Source: Sulfurimonas autotrophica
GTDB lineage: Bacteria; Campylobacterota; Campylobacteria; Campylobacterales; Sulfurimonadaceae
DNA: 7,101 nt
Direction of reading: 5' to 3'
Assembly: GCA_015662405.1 (NCBI GenBank)
Contig: DQUE01000050.1
Span: 1-7,101, forward strand
Shown: in pieces, positions 1 through 5,794 of the stretch
Layout of the letters: the number at the start of each line of letters is the position of its first letter
Numbering within the stretch: position 1 is the stretch's first letter
Translations under genes and position numbers: made by a program
Notes under the pieces: model-generated
The model's input: the letters and a program-made list of their open reading frames with translations, nothing else
Told to the model about the DNA's origin: nothing
Databases searched by the model: none

Positions 1-1
1 A

Positions 2-103
2 TCAAATGTAGTGCCCCCGTTTTTAACAAAAGCCCTATATCTTGGGGTTTTTGTTAAAAAAATGACGAAGTCGGGAAAGATATTATACGAGGAAAAATTA
101 TGA
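2..103 (+). CDS. Possible C-terminal end of an upstream gene (partial, tentative)
   Basis: Frame 2 is open from the left edge for 33 codons and stops at TGA 101-103, overlapping the next start codon as ATGA. The peptide begins SNVVPPFLTKAL and ends KILYEEKL. The NxVPP-F-L-x-K-A pattern loosely resembles motif X near the C-terminus of C5-cytosine DNA methyltransferases, which usually reads GN(S/A)VPP followed by an amphipathic helix. This is a weak resemblance and not an assignment. Against it, a 16-bp inverted repeat typical of a terminator lies inside the reading frame, and an alternative upstream gene could end at TAG 9-11 in frame 3, just before the hairpin. About 33 open codons can occur by chance. 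Only the sequence to the left can decide. Confidence 0.3.
   Translation, partial: SNVVPPFLTKALYLGVFVKKMTKSGKILYEEKL
20..60. terminator. Long inverted repeat, probable intrinsic terminator
   Basis: Arms at 20-35 and 45-60 pair over 16 positions (15 Watson-Crick plus one G-U) around a 9-nt loop. The core is AAAAGCCC facing GGGTTTTT, flanked by A-rich and T-rich arms, the usual shape of a bidirectional Rho-independent terminator. A pairing this long is unlikely by chance even in AT-rich DNA. A stop codon at 9-11 in frame 3 would place it about 8 nt after an upstream gene. The complication is that frame 2 is open through the hairpin, so it could also be structure inside a coding end, or an attenuator ahead of the HD-domain gene. 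Confidence 0.55.
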
Positions 104-576
104 ATAAAACCAAGAATAAAATACTCTCTTATCCTTTTTTACATTCACTATTTCTTATGCAAAATGAATGGCATCAGCACGGTGTATTGGTACATACACT
201 GCGAGTTACATACTATGCACTCAAAGCGGGTGATTATAAGTTTTTTGCTGCAGGACTTTTACATGACATTGGCAAACCTTTTACAGCCTATAAAAAAGAC
301 AAAGAAGATTATGAGTTTAATGAATGGAGTTTTACCGACCATGAAGAGAGAAGTTATCAAATAATTAAAAACTGGCCTTTTATTAGTGAATATACAAAAA
401 AAATTGTGCGCTATCACTATCTTATTCGGGATATAAAAAAGTCAAAAAAAGAGGATTTGCAAAGGTATGTTCAAAAAAAAGAGATTTGGGACTCTTTGGA
501 TGCAAGTATGCAAGAGGATTTACGAAAATTTTTACATTATGATGATTTAGGGAAAGGAAAAAAAAGAAGAAATTAA
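100..576 (+). CDS. HD-domain metal-dependent phosphohydrolase (158 aa)
   Basis: This is a single-domain cytoplasmic protein of the HD superfamily, whose members hydrolyse phosphate esters, often nucleotides, using one or two metal ions. Candidate metal ligands are visible in the expected order: H32 in VHTLRV, the HD pair H55-D56 in GLLHDIGKP, H81 in TDHEE, H106 in RYHY, and an Asp pair D148-D149 near the end. No sensor, GGDEF, CRP-like or membrane segment is attached, and no GYP signature is seen, so a c-di-GMP phosphodiesterase role is not supported. The substrate cannot be told from sequence. The ATG at 100 has GAGGA at 89-93 with a 6-nt spacer. The C-terminus is basic (GKGKKRRN), encoded partly by an A8 run. 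It reads in the same direction as the downstream pair but is separated from it by 54 nt containing a promoter-like box, so a functional link to copper handling is not established. Confidence 0.85.
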   Translation: MNKTKNKILSYPFLHSLFLMQNEWHQHGVLVHTLRVTYYALKAGDYKFFAAGLLHDIGKPFTAYKKDKEDYEFNEWSFTDHEERSYQIIKNWPFISEYTKKIVRYHYLIRDIKKSKKEDLQRYVQKKEIWDSLDASMQEDLRKFLHYDDLGKGKKRRN

Positions 577-598
577 TACAAGTGTAACAATTACGTAC

Positions 599-604
599 TA
601 TAAT
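599..604 (+). promoter_or_regulatory. -10 box (TATAAT) ahead of the NosL-like gene
   Basis: A perfect TATAAT lies in the 54-nt gap after the HD-domain gene. No -35 consensus is present, which is normal for housekeeping promoters in Campylobacterota. Transcription would start near 610-612, just before the AAGGA ribosome binding site at 616-620. This suggests that the NosL-like and membrane-protein genes form their own transcript. Confidence 0.6.
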
Positions 605-615
605 TCTTATTGCAA

Positions 616-633
616 AAGGATATAAAAAATATG
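616..633 (+). promoter_or_regulatory. Ribosome binding site that decides the NosL-like start
   Basis: AAGGA at 616-620 is followed after 10 nt by ATG at 631. A longer reading from TTG at 610 would have no ribosome binding site and would start at or before the predicted first transcribed base. The ATG at 631 also gives a clean N-terminus: MKKF followed directly by the membrane segment. Confidence 0.6.
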
Positions 634-1134
634 AAAAAATTTATGCCGATCATACTTGTTGGAGTTATTGTTGTTGTTATCATTATACTTTTTTTCTCTC
701 TGGCTAAAAGACAACAAATGGTTGTGATAAAAGAGGGAAACCTCAAACAATTACCATTAAAAATGGAGTTGCATAAGTTTCAAGACAGTGACTGTGGCAT
801 GGTGATAGATGATTTGGCTTATGCTTCTCAGGTTGTTTCGCCCGATGGCAAGACTTGGTTTTTTCATGACCATGGTGGTTTTGTGCATTGGCTCAGTGAT
901 AAAAAATTTAAAGATTCTGCTGTTATATGGGTTATGAGCAGAGATACACATAGATGGATAGATGGAAGAAAAGCCTACTATTCATTCAATGAGATCACAC
1001 CAATGGGATATGGTTTTGGTGCATATGAATACAAAAAAGATGCAACAGTTGACTTTGATACAATGTCTCTTCGAGTACTTCGCGGTGAAACTATGAAAGA
1101 TCCAAAAATTAGAAAACAGCTATTAGGAAAGTAG
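631..1134 (+). CDS. NosL-like membrane-anchored protein, putative copper-binding accessory factor (167 aa)
   Basis: Residues 5-25 form one strongly hydrophobic N-terminal segment (an uncleaved anchor or signal peptide; no lipobox Cys), so the rest probably faces the periplasm. The soluble part resembles the NosL family: DCGMVIDD at 54-61 (C55, M57), then YASQVVSPDGKTWFFHD with a His-rich stretch H79, H81, H86, then TPMGYGFGAYE at 123-133 (M125). NosL proteins bind Cu(I) and help assemble the copper centres of nitrous oxide reductase. Classical NosL is a lipoprotein, so this is a variant. It ends one base before the start of a DsbD_2/TauE-like membrane protein, which supports a joint metal or thiol role. 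No nosZ or cco gene lies inside the window, so the target enzyme is unknown. The family resemblance is by motif only; the copper role is inferred. Confidence 0.65.
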   Translation: MKKFMPIILVGVIVVVIIILFFSLAKRQQMVVIKEGNLKQLPLKMELHKFQDSDCGMVIDDLAYASQVVSPDGKTWFFHDHGGFVHWLSDKKFKDSAVIWVMSRDTHRWIDGRKAYYSFNEITPMGYGFGAYEYKKDATVDFDTMSLRVLRGETMKDPKIRKQLLGK

Positions 1135-1135
1135 T

Positions 1136-1843
1136 GTGGAGACTGTAAATCTATTGACAATTGTTACTATTGCATTTTTGGGTTCATTTGGACACTGTAT
1201 CGGTATGTGCGGAGGGATTGTACTTGCCTACTCGACGATTAAAATTGAACCTGCAACTTCTAAAGTTTCTAAAACTATAGCGCATCTACTGTATAATTTT
1301 GGCCGTGTTTTGACATATACAATTTTGGGTGCTCTTTTTGGTGCTATTGGTGGTGTTGCCACATTTAGTAATACTGCTAATGGAACTCTGCTCATAATTG
1401 CTGGAGTGATTATGATACTAGCAGGTTTGTCATTGATGGGAAAAATAAAATTTTTAACGCTGATTGAACACTCTCTATCTTCATCAAATTTCTATAAAAA
1501 ATCTTTTCAGGCAATACTGCATTCAAAATCTAATACGAGTTTTTTTATTCTTGGTATGCTCAATGGTCTGCTTCCTTGTGGTTTTGTATACTTTTTTGCT
1601 ATTACGGCAGCAAGTACGGCAAGTCCTTTATACGGTGCATTGGTTATGTTTATTTTTGGTATGAGTACTATCCCTGCTATGTTTTCTTTAGGATTTTTAT
1701 CCTCTTTGGCATCGGCAACAAGTTTTCGAAATATGATGATGAGTCTCTCTTCTATTGCAGTTATGCTTTATGGGGCTTTTACGATTTATAATGGGTATGA
1801 TTATCTGACAAATCCATTAAGAACACTGCTGCAGTGTCATTAG
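1136..1843 (+). CDS. TauE/SafE-DsbD_2-like inner-membrane protein (235 aa)
   Basis: This is a polytopic inner-membrane protein with about six hydrophobic segments. The family signatures are clear: GHCIGMCGG at 19-27 (C21, M24, C25) in the first segment, YNFGRVLTY at 53-61, and NGLLPCGFVY at 143-152 (C148) at the start of the second half, giving the pseudo-repeated two-half layout of the DsbD/CcdA-like superfamily. Databases often label these 'sulfite exporter TauE/SafE', but the GMCGG and LPCG motifs fit the DsbD_2 group often found near cbb3 oxidase assembly genes and implicated in copper or electron transfer across the membrane. The start is GTG 1136, supported by AGGA at 1125-1128 and only one base after the NosL-like stop, so translation is probably coupled. 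The C-terminus ends in Cys-His, another possible metal ligand pair. The transported species is not determinable here. Confidence 0.8.
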   Translation: METVNLLTIVTIAFLGSFGHCIGMCGGIVLAYSTIKIEPATSKVSKTIAHLLYNFGRVLTYTILGALFGAIGGVATFSNTANGTLLIIAGVIMILAGLSLMGKIKFLTLIEHSLSSSNFYKKSFQAILHSKSNTSFFILGMLNGLLPCGFVYFFAITAASTASPLYGALVMFIFGMSTIPAMFSLGFLSSLASATSFRNMMMSLSSIAVMLYGAFTIYNGYDYLTNPLRTLLQCH

Positions 1844-1867
1844 TATGTTATTGTTAATATCTATTAC

Positions 1868-2854
1868 CTAATCTTCATAAAGTGGTTGTTTTTGTTTTTT
1901 ATGCCATGTTAAAATGTATTCCCATGCTTCCTCAGCATTATCTGCAAATATAAAAATATCTAAATCCTGTGGTGCAATGACACCTTCATCTTGTAAAAAT
2001 TCAAAATTAATTGCTTTGTTCCAATAGCTTTTTCCGATAAGAACGATTGGAATTTTTTCTGTTTTTCTTGTTTGTATGAGTGTTAAAGTTTCAAATAATT
2101 CATCAAAAGTTCCAAACCCTCCTGGATAGATCACCAAAGCTTTTGCACGAGTCAAAAAGTGCAGTTTTCTCATAGCAAAATAGTGAAATAAAAAACAAAG
2201 TTCAGGTGTTATATATGGATTTGGATACTGTTCATGCGGAAGTTTTATATTAAGACCTATGCTTTTTGCTCCGACATCGTGTGCACCTCGGTTTGCTGCT
2301 TCCATTATACCAGGGCCACCTCCTGTCATTATTGTTACATGGCAATCTTGTGAACTTTTTCCACTTTTTCCTACAAGTTGACCAAGTTTTCTAGCATCAT
2401 CATAGTAGATACTTTTTCCAACCATCCGTTGTGCAACATAAAGTTCATGGAGAATTTCTCTATCGTTTGGTTTTTTTTTCAGCATCTCTTGAAGTGTAGA
2501 GAGTCTTTTCATCGCAGTCTCTTTTTCTACAATGCGCGCACTTCCAAAAACAACAATAGTATGTTTAATCCCATATTCTTTCATTTTTAATTCTGCTTTT
2601 AAATAGTCCAGTTCAAGACGAATACCTCGTGTTTCATAAGAGTTAAGAAACGCTTTATCTTCCTCTGCCATTGTATAAGTAGGACTTTTCAAGATTTTTT
2701 GGATAAGTTTTAATGATTGAGGATCCTCTTCTTGAAGTTTTGGATGTTCCCATGGAAATGTTGTAGTTTTGTTTTTTTTCATATCATTCATTATAACCGT
2801 ATTTTTTTTAAGATGCTCATGTACTTCTTTGTAGATTTTTAGGATAAATCTCAT
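1868..2854 (-). CDS. LOG-family (TIGR00730-like) nucleotide phosphoribohydrolase-like protein, extended form (up to 328 aa)
   Basis: A Rossmann-like cytoplasmic enzyme core runs from about residue 97 to 315. Diagnostic motifs are VFGSAR (102-107), the glycine-rich GGGPGIMEAANRG (178-190), LPHEQ-PNPYI (205-215), MRK with R229, and PGGFGTFDE (244-252), the PGGxGTxxE signature of LOG enzymes. LOG proteins cleave cytokinin nucleotides or other nucleoside 5'-monophosphates to base plus ribose 5-phosphate; the old name 'lysine decarboxylase' is wrong for this family. Compared with short LOG proteins of about 190 residues, it carries an N-terminal helical extension of about 95 residues and an insertion around 112-165. 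The start is uncertain: ATG 2854 gives 328 aa but has no good ribosome binding site, while in-frame ATGs at 2791 and 2782 would remove 21 or 24 poorly conserved-looking residues. It converges on the upstream membrane-protein gene with a 24-nt gap and is divergent from polA. Confidence 0.85.
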   Translation of the reverse strand: MRFILKIYKEVHEHLKKNTVIMNDMKKNKTTTFPWEHPKLQEEDPQSLKLIQKILKSPTYTMAEEDKAFLNSYETRGIRLELDYLKAELKMKEYGIKHTIVVFGSARIVEKETAMKRLSTLQEMLKKKPNDREILHELYVAQRMVGKSIYYDDARKLGQLVGKSGKSSQDCHVTIMTGGGPGIMEAANRGAHDVGAKSIGLNIKLPHEQYPNPYITPELCFLFHYFAMRKLHFLTRAKALVIYPGGFGTFDELFETLTLIQTRKTEKIPIVLIGKSYWNKAINFEFLQDEGVIAPQDLDIFIFADNAEEAWEYILTWHKKQKQPLYED

Positions 2855-2876
2855 CTGTATAAGAAGTTTGGCTATT

Positions 2877-2891
2877 CTAAAAGCATTTTAG
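2877..2891. promoter_or_regulatory. Short perfect palindrome in the divergent promoter region
   Basis: CTAAAA at 2877-2882 and TTTTAG at 2886-2891 are exact inverted repeats around GCA. The element sits 10 bases upstream of the TATAAT box serving polA, over its -35 position, and overlaps a possible -10 (TAAAAT) for the - strand gene. It could be an operator for both directions. Chance symmetry of AT-rich DNA is the alternative. Confidence 0.3.
2885..2890 (-). promoter_or_regulatory. Candidate -10 (TAAAAT) for the LOG-family gene
   Basis: On the - strand the hexamer reads TAAAAT, about 30 nt before the ATG at 2854. A second weak candidate, TAGAAT, lies at 2874-2879. Neither has a -35 partner. 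If the real start codon is 2791 or 2782, the internal TATAAT at 2790-2795 on the same strand is too close to serve it, so the promoter must still lie here or further upstream. Confidence 0.3.
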
Positions 2892-2901
2892 CACAATATG
2901 A

Positions 2902-2907
2902 TATAAT
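2902..2907 (+). promoter_or_regulatory. -10 box (TATAAT) for the small ORF and polA
   Basis: A perfect TATAAT is followed by a predicted start near 2913-2915 and then a GAGAGG ribosome binding site at 2918-2923. No -35 consensus is present, as expected for this lineage. It would drive one transcript carrying the 24-codon ORF and polA. Confidence 0.6.
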
Positions 2908-2932
2908 AAGAGAAAAAAGAGAGGCTAACTTG

Positions 2933-3007
2933 ATGAAAAGCGCAATCATAGAAAGTATAGAGACAATTATGGGTGTAAATAGAGTGTATATAGAATGCAC
3001 ACAATAA
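2933..3007 (+). CDS. 24-residue small ORF upstream of polA (hypothetical leader peptide)
   Basis: ATG 2933 has a good ribosome binding site (GAGAGG, 2918-2923, 9-nt spacer) and directly follows a TATAAT promoter box. The peptide begins MKSAIIESIETIMGV and ends YIECTQ. It has no membrane segment and matches nothing I recognise. Its stop TAA at 3005-3007 overlaps the TAAGG ribosome binding site of polA, and polA starts 9 nt later, so its translation could couple to or control polA. It is in the same frame as polA, separated by that single stop. No run of a single regulatory amino acid is seen, so classical attenuation is unlikely. It could be a real small protein, a leader peptide, the remnant start of a lost gene, or a chance ORF. 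Confidence 0.45.
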   Translation: MKSAIIESIETIMGVNRVYIECTQ

Positions 3008-3016
3008 GGCATCTTG

Positions 3017-5740
3017 ATGAGTAAAACTGTTACTATTATAGATACATTCGGGTTTTTTTTTCGTAGCTTTTATGCACTTCCTCAGCACCTGCGTACAAAA
3101 GATGGTTTTCCAACCGGACTTTTGACAGGTTTTACAAACTTTATAGCAACTCTGCAAAAAGAGCATGACAGTGATTATATTATTTTTGCTGTAGACTCTA
3201 AAGGCGATACTTTTAGAAATGAAATAGATGTAAATTATAAAGCAAATCGTTCTGCACCGCCACCGGAGTTAGTACAGCAATTGCCAGTCGCTATTGAGTG
3301 GATAAACAAGATGGGGTATAAAACTCTCGGTAAGAGTGCTTTTGAAGCAGATGATATTATTGCAACCGTTGTCAAGTGTGCAAAAGAGAAAGGCTATAAA
3401 GTACGCATAGTTTCTCATGATAAAGATTTGTGTCAATTGATAGATGATGATAATGTTGTGTTAGTTGATGCGATTAAAAGAAAATACATTAATGAAAAAA
3501 ACTGTTATGAAAAATATGGGGTAACTCCAAAACAGTTTATAGATTACCAATCTATACTCGGAGATAGCGCAGATAATATTCCGGGAGTTAAAGGGATAGG
3601 AAAAGTCGGTGCAAAAAAGCTTCTTCAAGAGTATAGTTCACTTGATAATATCTATGCTCATATAGATGAAATTAAAGGAGCGACACAAAAAAAACTCCTA
3701 GAGTCAAAAGAGCAGGCATATATGTCAAAAGAGCTTGTGAGTCTGCATCCTGATGTTTTTGATTGCAAAGAGTTTGATTTTGAAGCGTATAAAATGGATA
3801 TAGAAAATCCGTTTTTGAATATTTATGATGAATTGGTCAAGTATGAACAAAATGCAATTCTTAGAACATTACATGCAAAAAATATGGTAAGTCCTCAGCG
3901 TCAAGAGCATGCTAAAAAACTCCAAGAATCTCGTGAGGAAAAAGCGTCAAAATTAGATTTTAAAGCAATACTGCTAACCGATGAAAAAGAACTCAATGCA
4001 GTACTTGACAGGATTGATAGAGAGAGTATTGTTGCATTTGATACAGAGACGACAGGGCTTGATTATATCAAGCATAAGCTTGTAGGATTTAGTTTCTCTT
4101 TTAATGATGAAGAGGCATATTATGTTCCTTTTGGGCATTTTTATCTCGGTGTCACAAAACAAGTGAGTAAAGAGGTTGCAAAGAGTGCAATTCGTCGTAT
4201 TTTTCAATCACAAGTTGTTGGGCATAACATCAAGTTTGATTTGCATTTTGTAACACGTTTTTTAGAAGAAAAAGAGTTATCTGTTTATTGTGATAGTATG
4301 ATTTTAGCATGGCTGATTAATCCTGAATCGGCTTTAAGTCTTGACAAACTCTCCAAGAAGCTTTTAGGGCATGAAATGCTACATTTTAAAGATACGGTAA
4401 AAAAAGGTGAAAACTTCTCTACAGTTGCACTTGATGATGCCTGTGTTTATGCCGCAGAAGATGCTTTTATAACACGAAAACTCTATAAACTTTTTTTACA
4501 AAAGCTTGCACTGCAGGATGCTACACATTTGATAGAGGAAGCAAAAAGAGTTGAAACTCCTTTTATACATACACTGCTTACAATGGAAGAGGAGGGTATA
4601 GCGGTTGACACTCTCTTTTTAGAGCAGTTTTTGGTTGAGGTGAAAGAGAGACTTGCACATTTGACAAAAAGTATATATGAACTTGCAGGGAGTGAGTTTA
4701 ATATCAACTCTACACAACAACTCGGCACAATACTTTTTGAAAAGCTCGAACTTCCTGTTGGTAAAAAGACAAAAACAGGGTACTCTACAGATGAAAAGGT
4801 ACTCAACTCACTCAAAGAGAAACATCCTATTATTGCTAAGCTTTTGGAGTATCGAGAGGTACACAAACTCTACTCAACATATATTGACCCACTTTTAAAA
4901 TTAGCAGATGAAGATGAACAGCATCGAATTCATACCTCCTTTATACAAACGGGAACAGCGACAGGGAGATTGAGCTCAAAAAATCCAAATTTGCAAAATA
5001 TTCCGACACGAACACCGCTAGGTGCAAAAATTCGTAGAGCATTTGTTGCAGGTGAAGGCAAAAAACTGATCGGAATTGATTATTCTCAGATAGAATTACG
5101 TTTATTGGCACATTTTTCACAAGATCCTGTTTTAGTGGATGCTTTTATGCACGACAGGGATATTCACCTCCAGACTGCCGTTGTTCTTTTTGGAGAAGCA
5201 GAAGCACCTGCAAAAAGGAATATAGCTAAAACAGTAAATTTTGGACTACTTTACGGAATGGGACAGAAAAAACTTGCAGATACCTTAGGAATAACAACGA
5301 AAGAAGCAAAAGAGATTATAGAGAACTATTTTGCATCTTTTCCAACGGTAAAGGAGTATTTTCGCTCGATAGTAGAGCTCTCAAAAGAGCAAGGGTATGT
5401 AGAAACACTGCTAAAGCGCAGACGCTATTTTGATTACGAACATGCTACACCGATGTATAAAGCAGCATATGAAAGAGAAGCAGTCAATACTGTTTTTCAG
5501 GGAAGTGCTAGTGATATTATAAAGCTTAGTATGAACAAAATGCATGCAGTTATAAAAGATGAAAAACTATCTGCAAAAATGCTTTTACAGATTCATGATG
5601 AGTTGATTTTTGAGGTTGATGCAAAAGAGGCAGAGTCGCTTGGAACGCGATTTAGAGATATCATGGAGCAGATTGTGGAGCTGCATATTCCATTAAAGGT
5701 AAGTCTAAATATTGGTGATAGTTGGGAGGAACTAAAGTAG
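3017..5740 (+). CDS. polA: DNA polymerase I, full length with 5'-nuclease, proofreading and polymerase domains (907 aa)
   Basis: PolA fills gaps, removes RNA primers during Okazaki-fragment maturation, and acts in excision repair. The 5'-nuclease domain (about 1-290) has its acidic metal ligands: D9, D60, E110/D112/D113, D135/D137, and D183/D186 in LGDSADNIPGVKGIG. The 3'-5' exonuclease domain (about 320-510) is intact: Exo I D342-x-E344 in FDTETTGLD, Exo II N404-x3-D408, Exo III Y478-x3-D482. The family A polymerase domain shows motif A DYSQIELR with D688 and E693, motif B R734-x3-K738-x7-Y746-G747, and motif C IHDE with H860, D861, E862. The length is close to the E. coli enzyme (928). The start is ATG 3017, with AAGG at 3006-3009; the TTG at 3014 would add one residue and is less likely. 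Codons 13-15 (FFF) lie in a T9 tract. Confidence 0.98.
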   Translation: MSKTVTIIDTFGFFFRSFYALPQHLRTKDGFPTGLLTGFTNFIATLQKEHDSDYIIFAVDSKGDTFRNEIDVNYKANRSAPPPELVQQLPVAIEWINKMGYKTLGKSAFEADDIIATVVKCAKEKGYKVRIVSHDKDLCQLIDDDNVVLVDAIKRKYINEKNCYEKYGVTPKQFIDYQSILGDSADNIPGVKGIGKVGAKKLLQEYSSLDNIYAHIDEIKGATQKKLLESKEQAYMSKELVSLHPDVFDCKEFDFEAYKMDIENPFLNIYDELVKYEQNAILRTLHAKNMVSPQRQEHAKKLQESREEKASKLDFKAILLTDEKELNAVLDRIDRESIVAFDTETTGLDYIKHKLVGFSFSFNDEEAYYVPFGHFYLGVTKQVSKEVAKSAIRRIFQSQVVGHNIKFDLHFVTRFLEEKELSVYCDSMILAWLINPESALSLDKLSKKLLGHEMLHFKDTVKKGENFSTVALDDACVYAAEDAFITRKLYKLFLQKLALQDATHLIEEAKRVETPFIHTLLTMEEEGIAVDTLFLEQFLVEVKERLAHLTKSIYELAGSEFNINSTQQLGTILFEKLELPVGKKTKTGYSTDEKVLNSLKEKHPIIAKLLEYREVHKLYSTYIDPLLKLADEDEQHRIHTSFIQTGTATGRLSSKNPNLQNIPTRTPLGAKIRRAFVAGEGKKLIGIDYSQIELRLLAHFSQDPVLVDAFMHDRDIHLQTAVVLFGEAEAPAKRNIAKTVNFGLLYGMGQKKLADTLGITTKEAKEIIENYFASFPTVKEYFRSIVELSKEQGYVETLLKRRRYFDYEHATPMYKAAYEREAVNTVFQGSASDIIKLSMNKMHAVIKDEKLSAKMLLQIHDELIFEVDAKEAESLGTRFRDIMEQIVELHIPLKVSLNIGDSWEELK

Positions 5741-5762
5741 GGTAGGTATATAGCTGAGTTGT

Positions 5763-5788
5763 ATGGAGTGCCTTTTTATTGGCTCCAT
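5763..5788. terminator. Weak hairpin between convergent genes
   Basis: ATGGAG at 5763-5768 pairs with CTCCAT at 5783-5788. After a 2-nt bulge, CC (5771-5772) can pair with GG (5781-5782). It lies in the 54-nt gap between the convergent polA and FlhX-like genes, where a shared terminator would be expected. No T run follows on either strand, so intrinsic termination is doubtful. Confidence 0.25.
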
Positions 5789-5794
5789 CCTCTC

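Noticed and set aside
610..630. TTG at 610 as the start of the NosL-like protein
   Set aside because: The predicted transcript starts at about 610-612 and the AAGGA site at 616-620 serves ATG 631, so the extra seven residues are unlikely.
2790..2795. TATAAT on the - strand inside the LOG-family gene as its promoter
   Set aside because: It overlaps the ATG at 2791 and would start transcription at or past the internal start codons, leaving no room for a leader. It is probably chance.
1868..2854. Lysine decarboxylase
   Set aside because: The PGGxGTxxE and GGGPGIME motifs mark the LOG/TIGR00730 family. The decarboxylase name is a historical misannotation.
2888..3166. 92-codon Cys-rich open frame on the - strand across the polA upstream region
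   Set aside because: It covers the polA promoter, the small ORF and the start of polA on the other strand, has Cys-rich low-quality composition and no ribosome binding site. It is an antisense shadow.
4483..4866. 127-codon Ser/Cys-rich open frame on the - strand inside polA
   Set aside because: It lies wholly opposite conserved polA coding sequence, with Ser- and Cys-rich shadow composition and no family motif.
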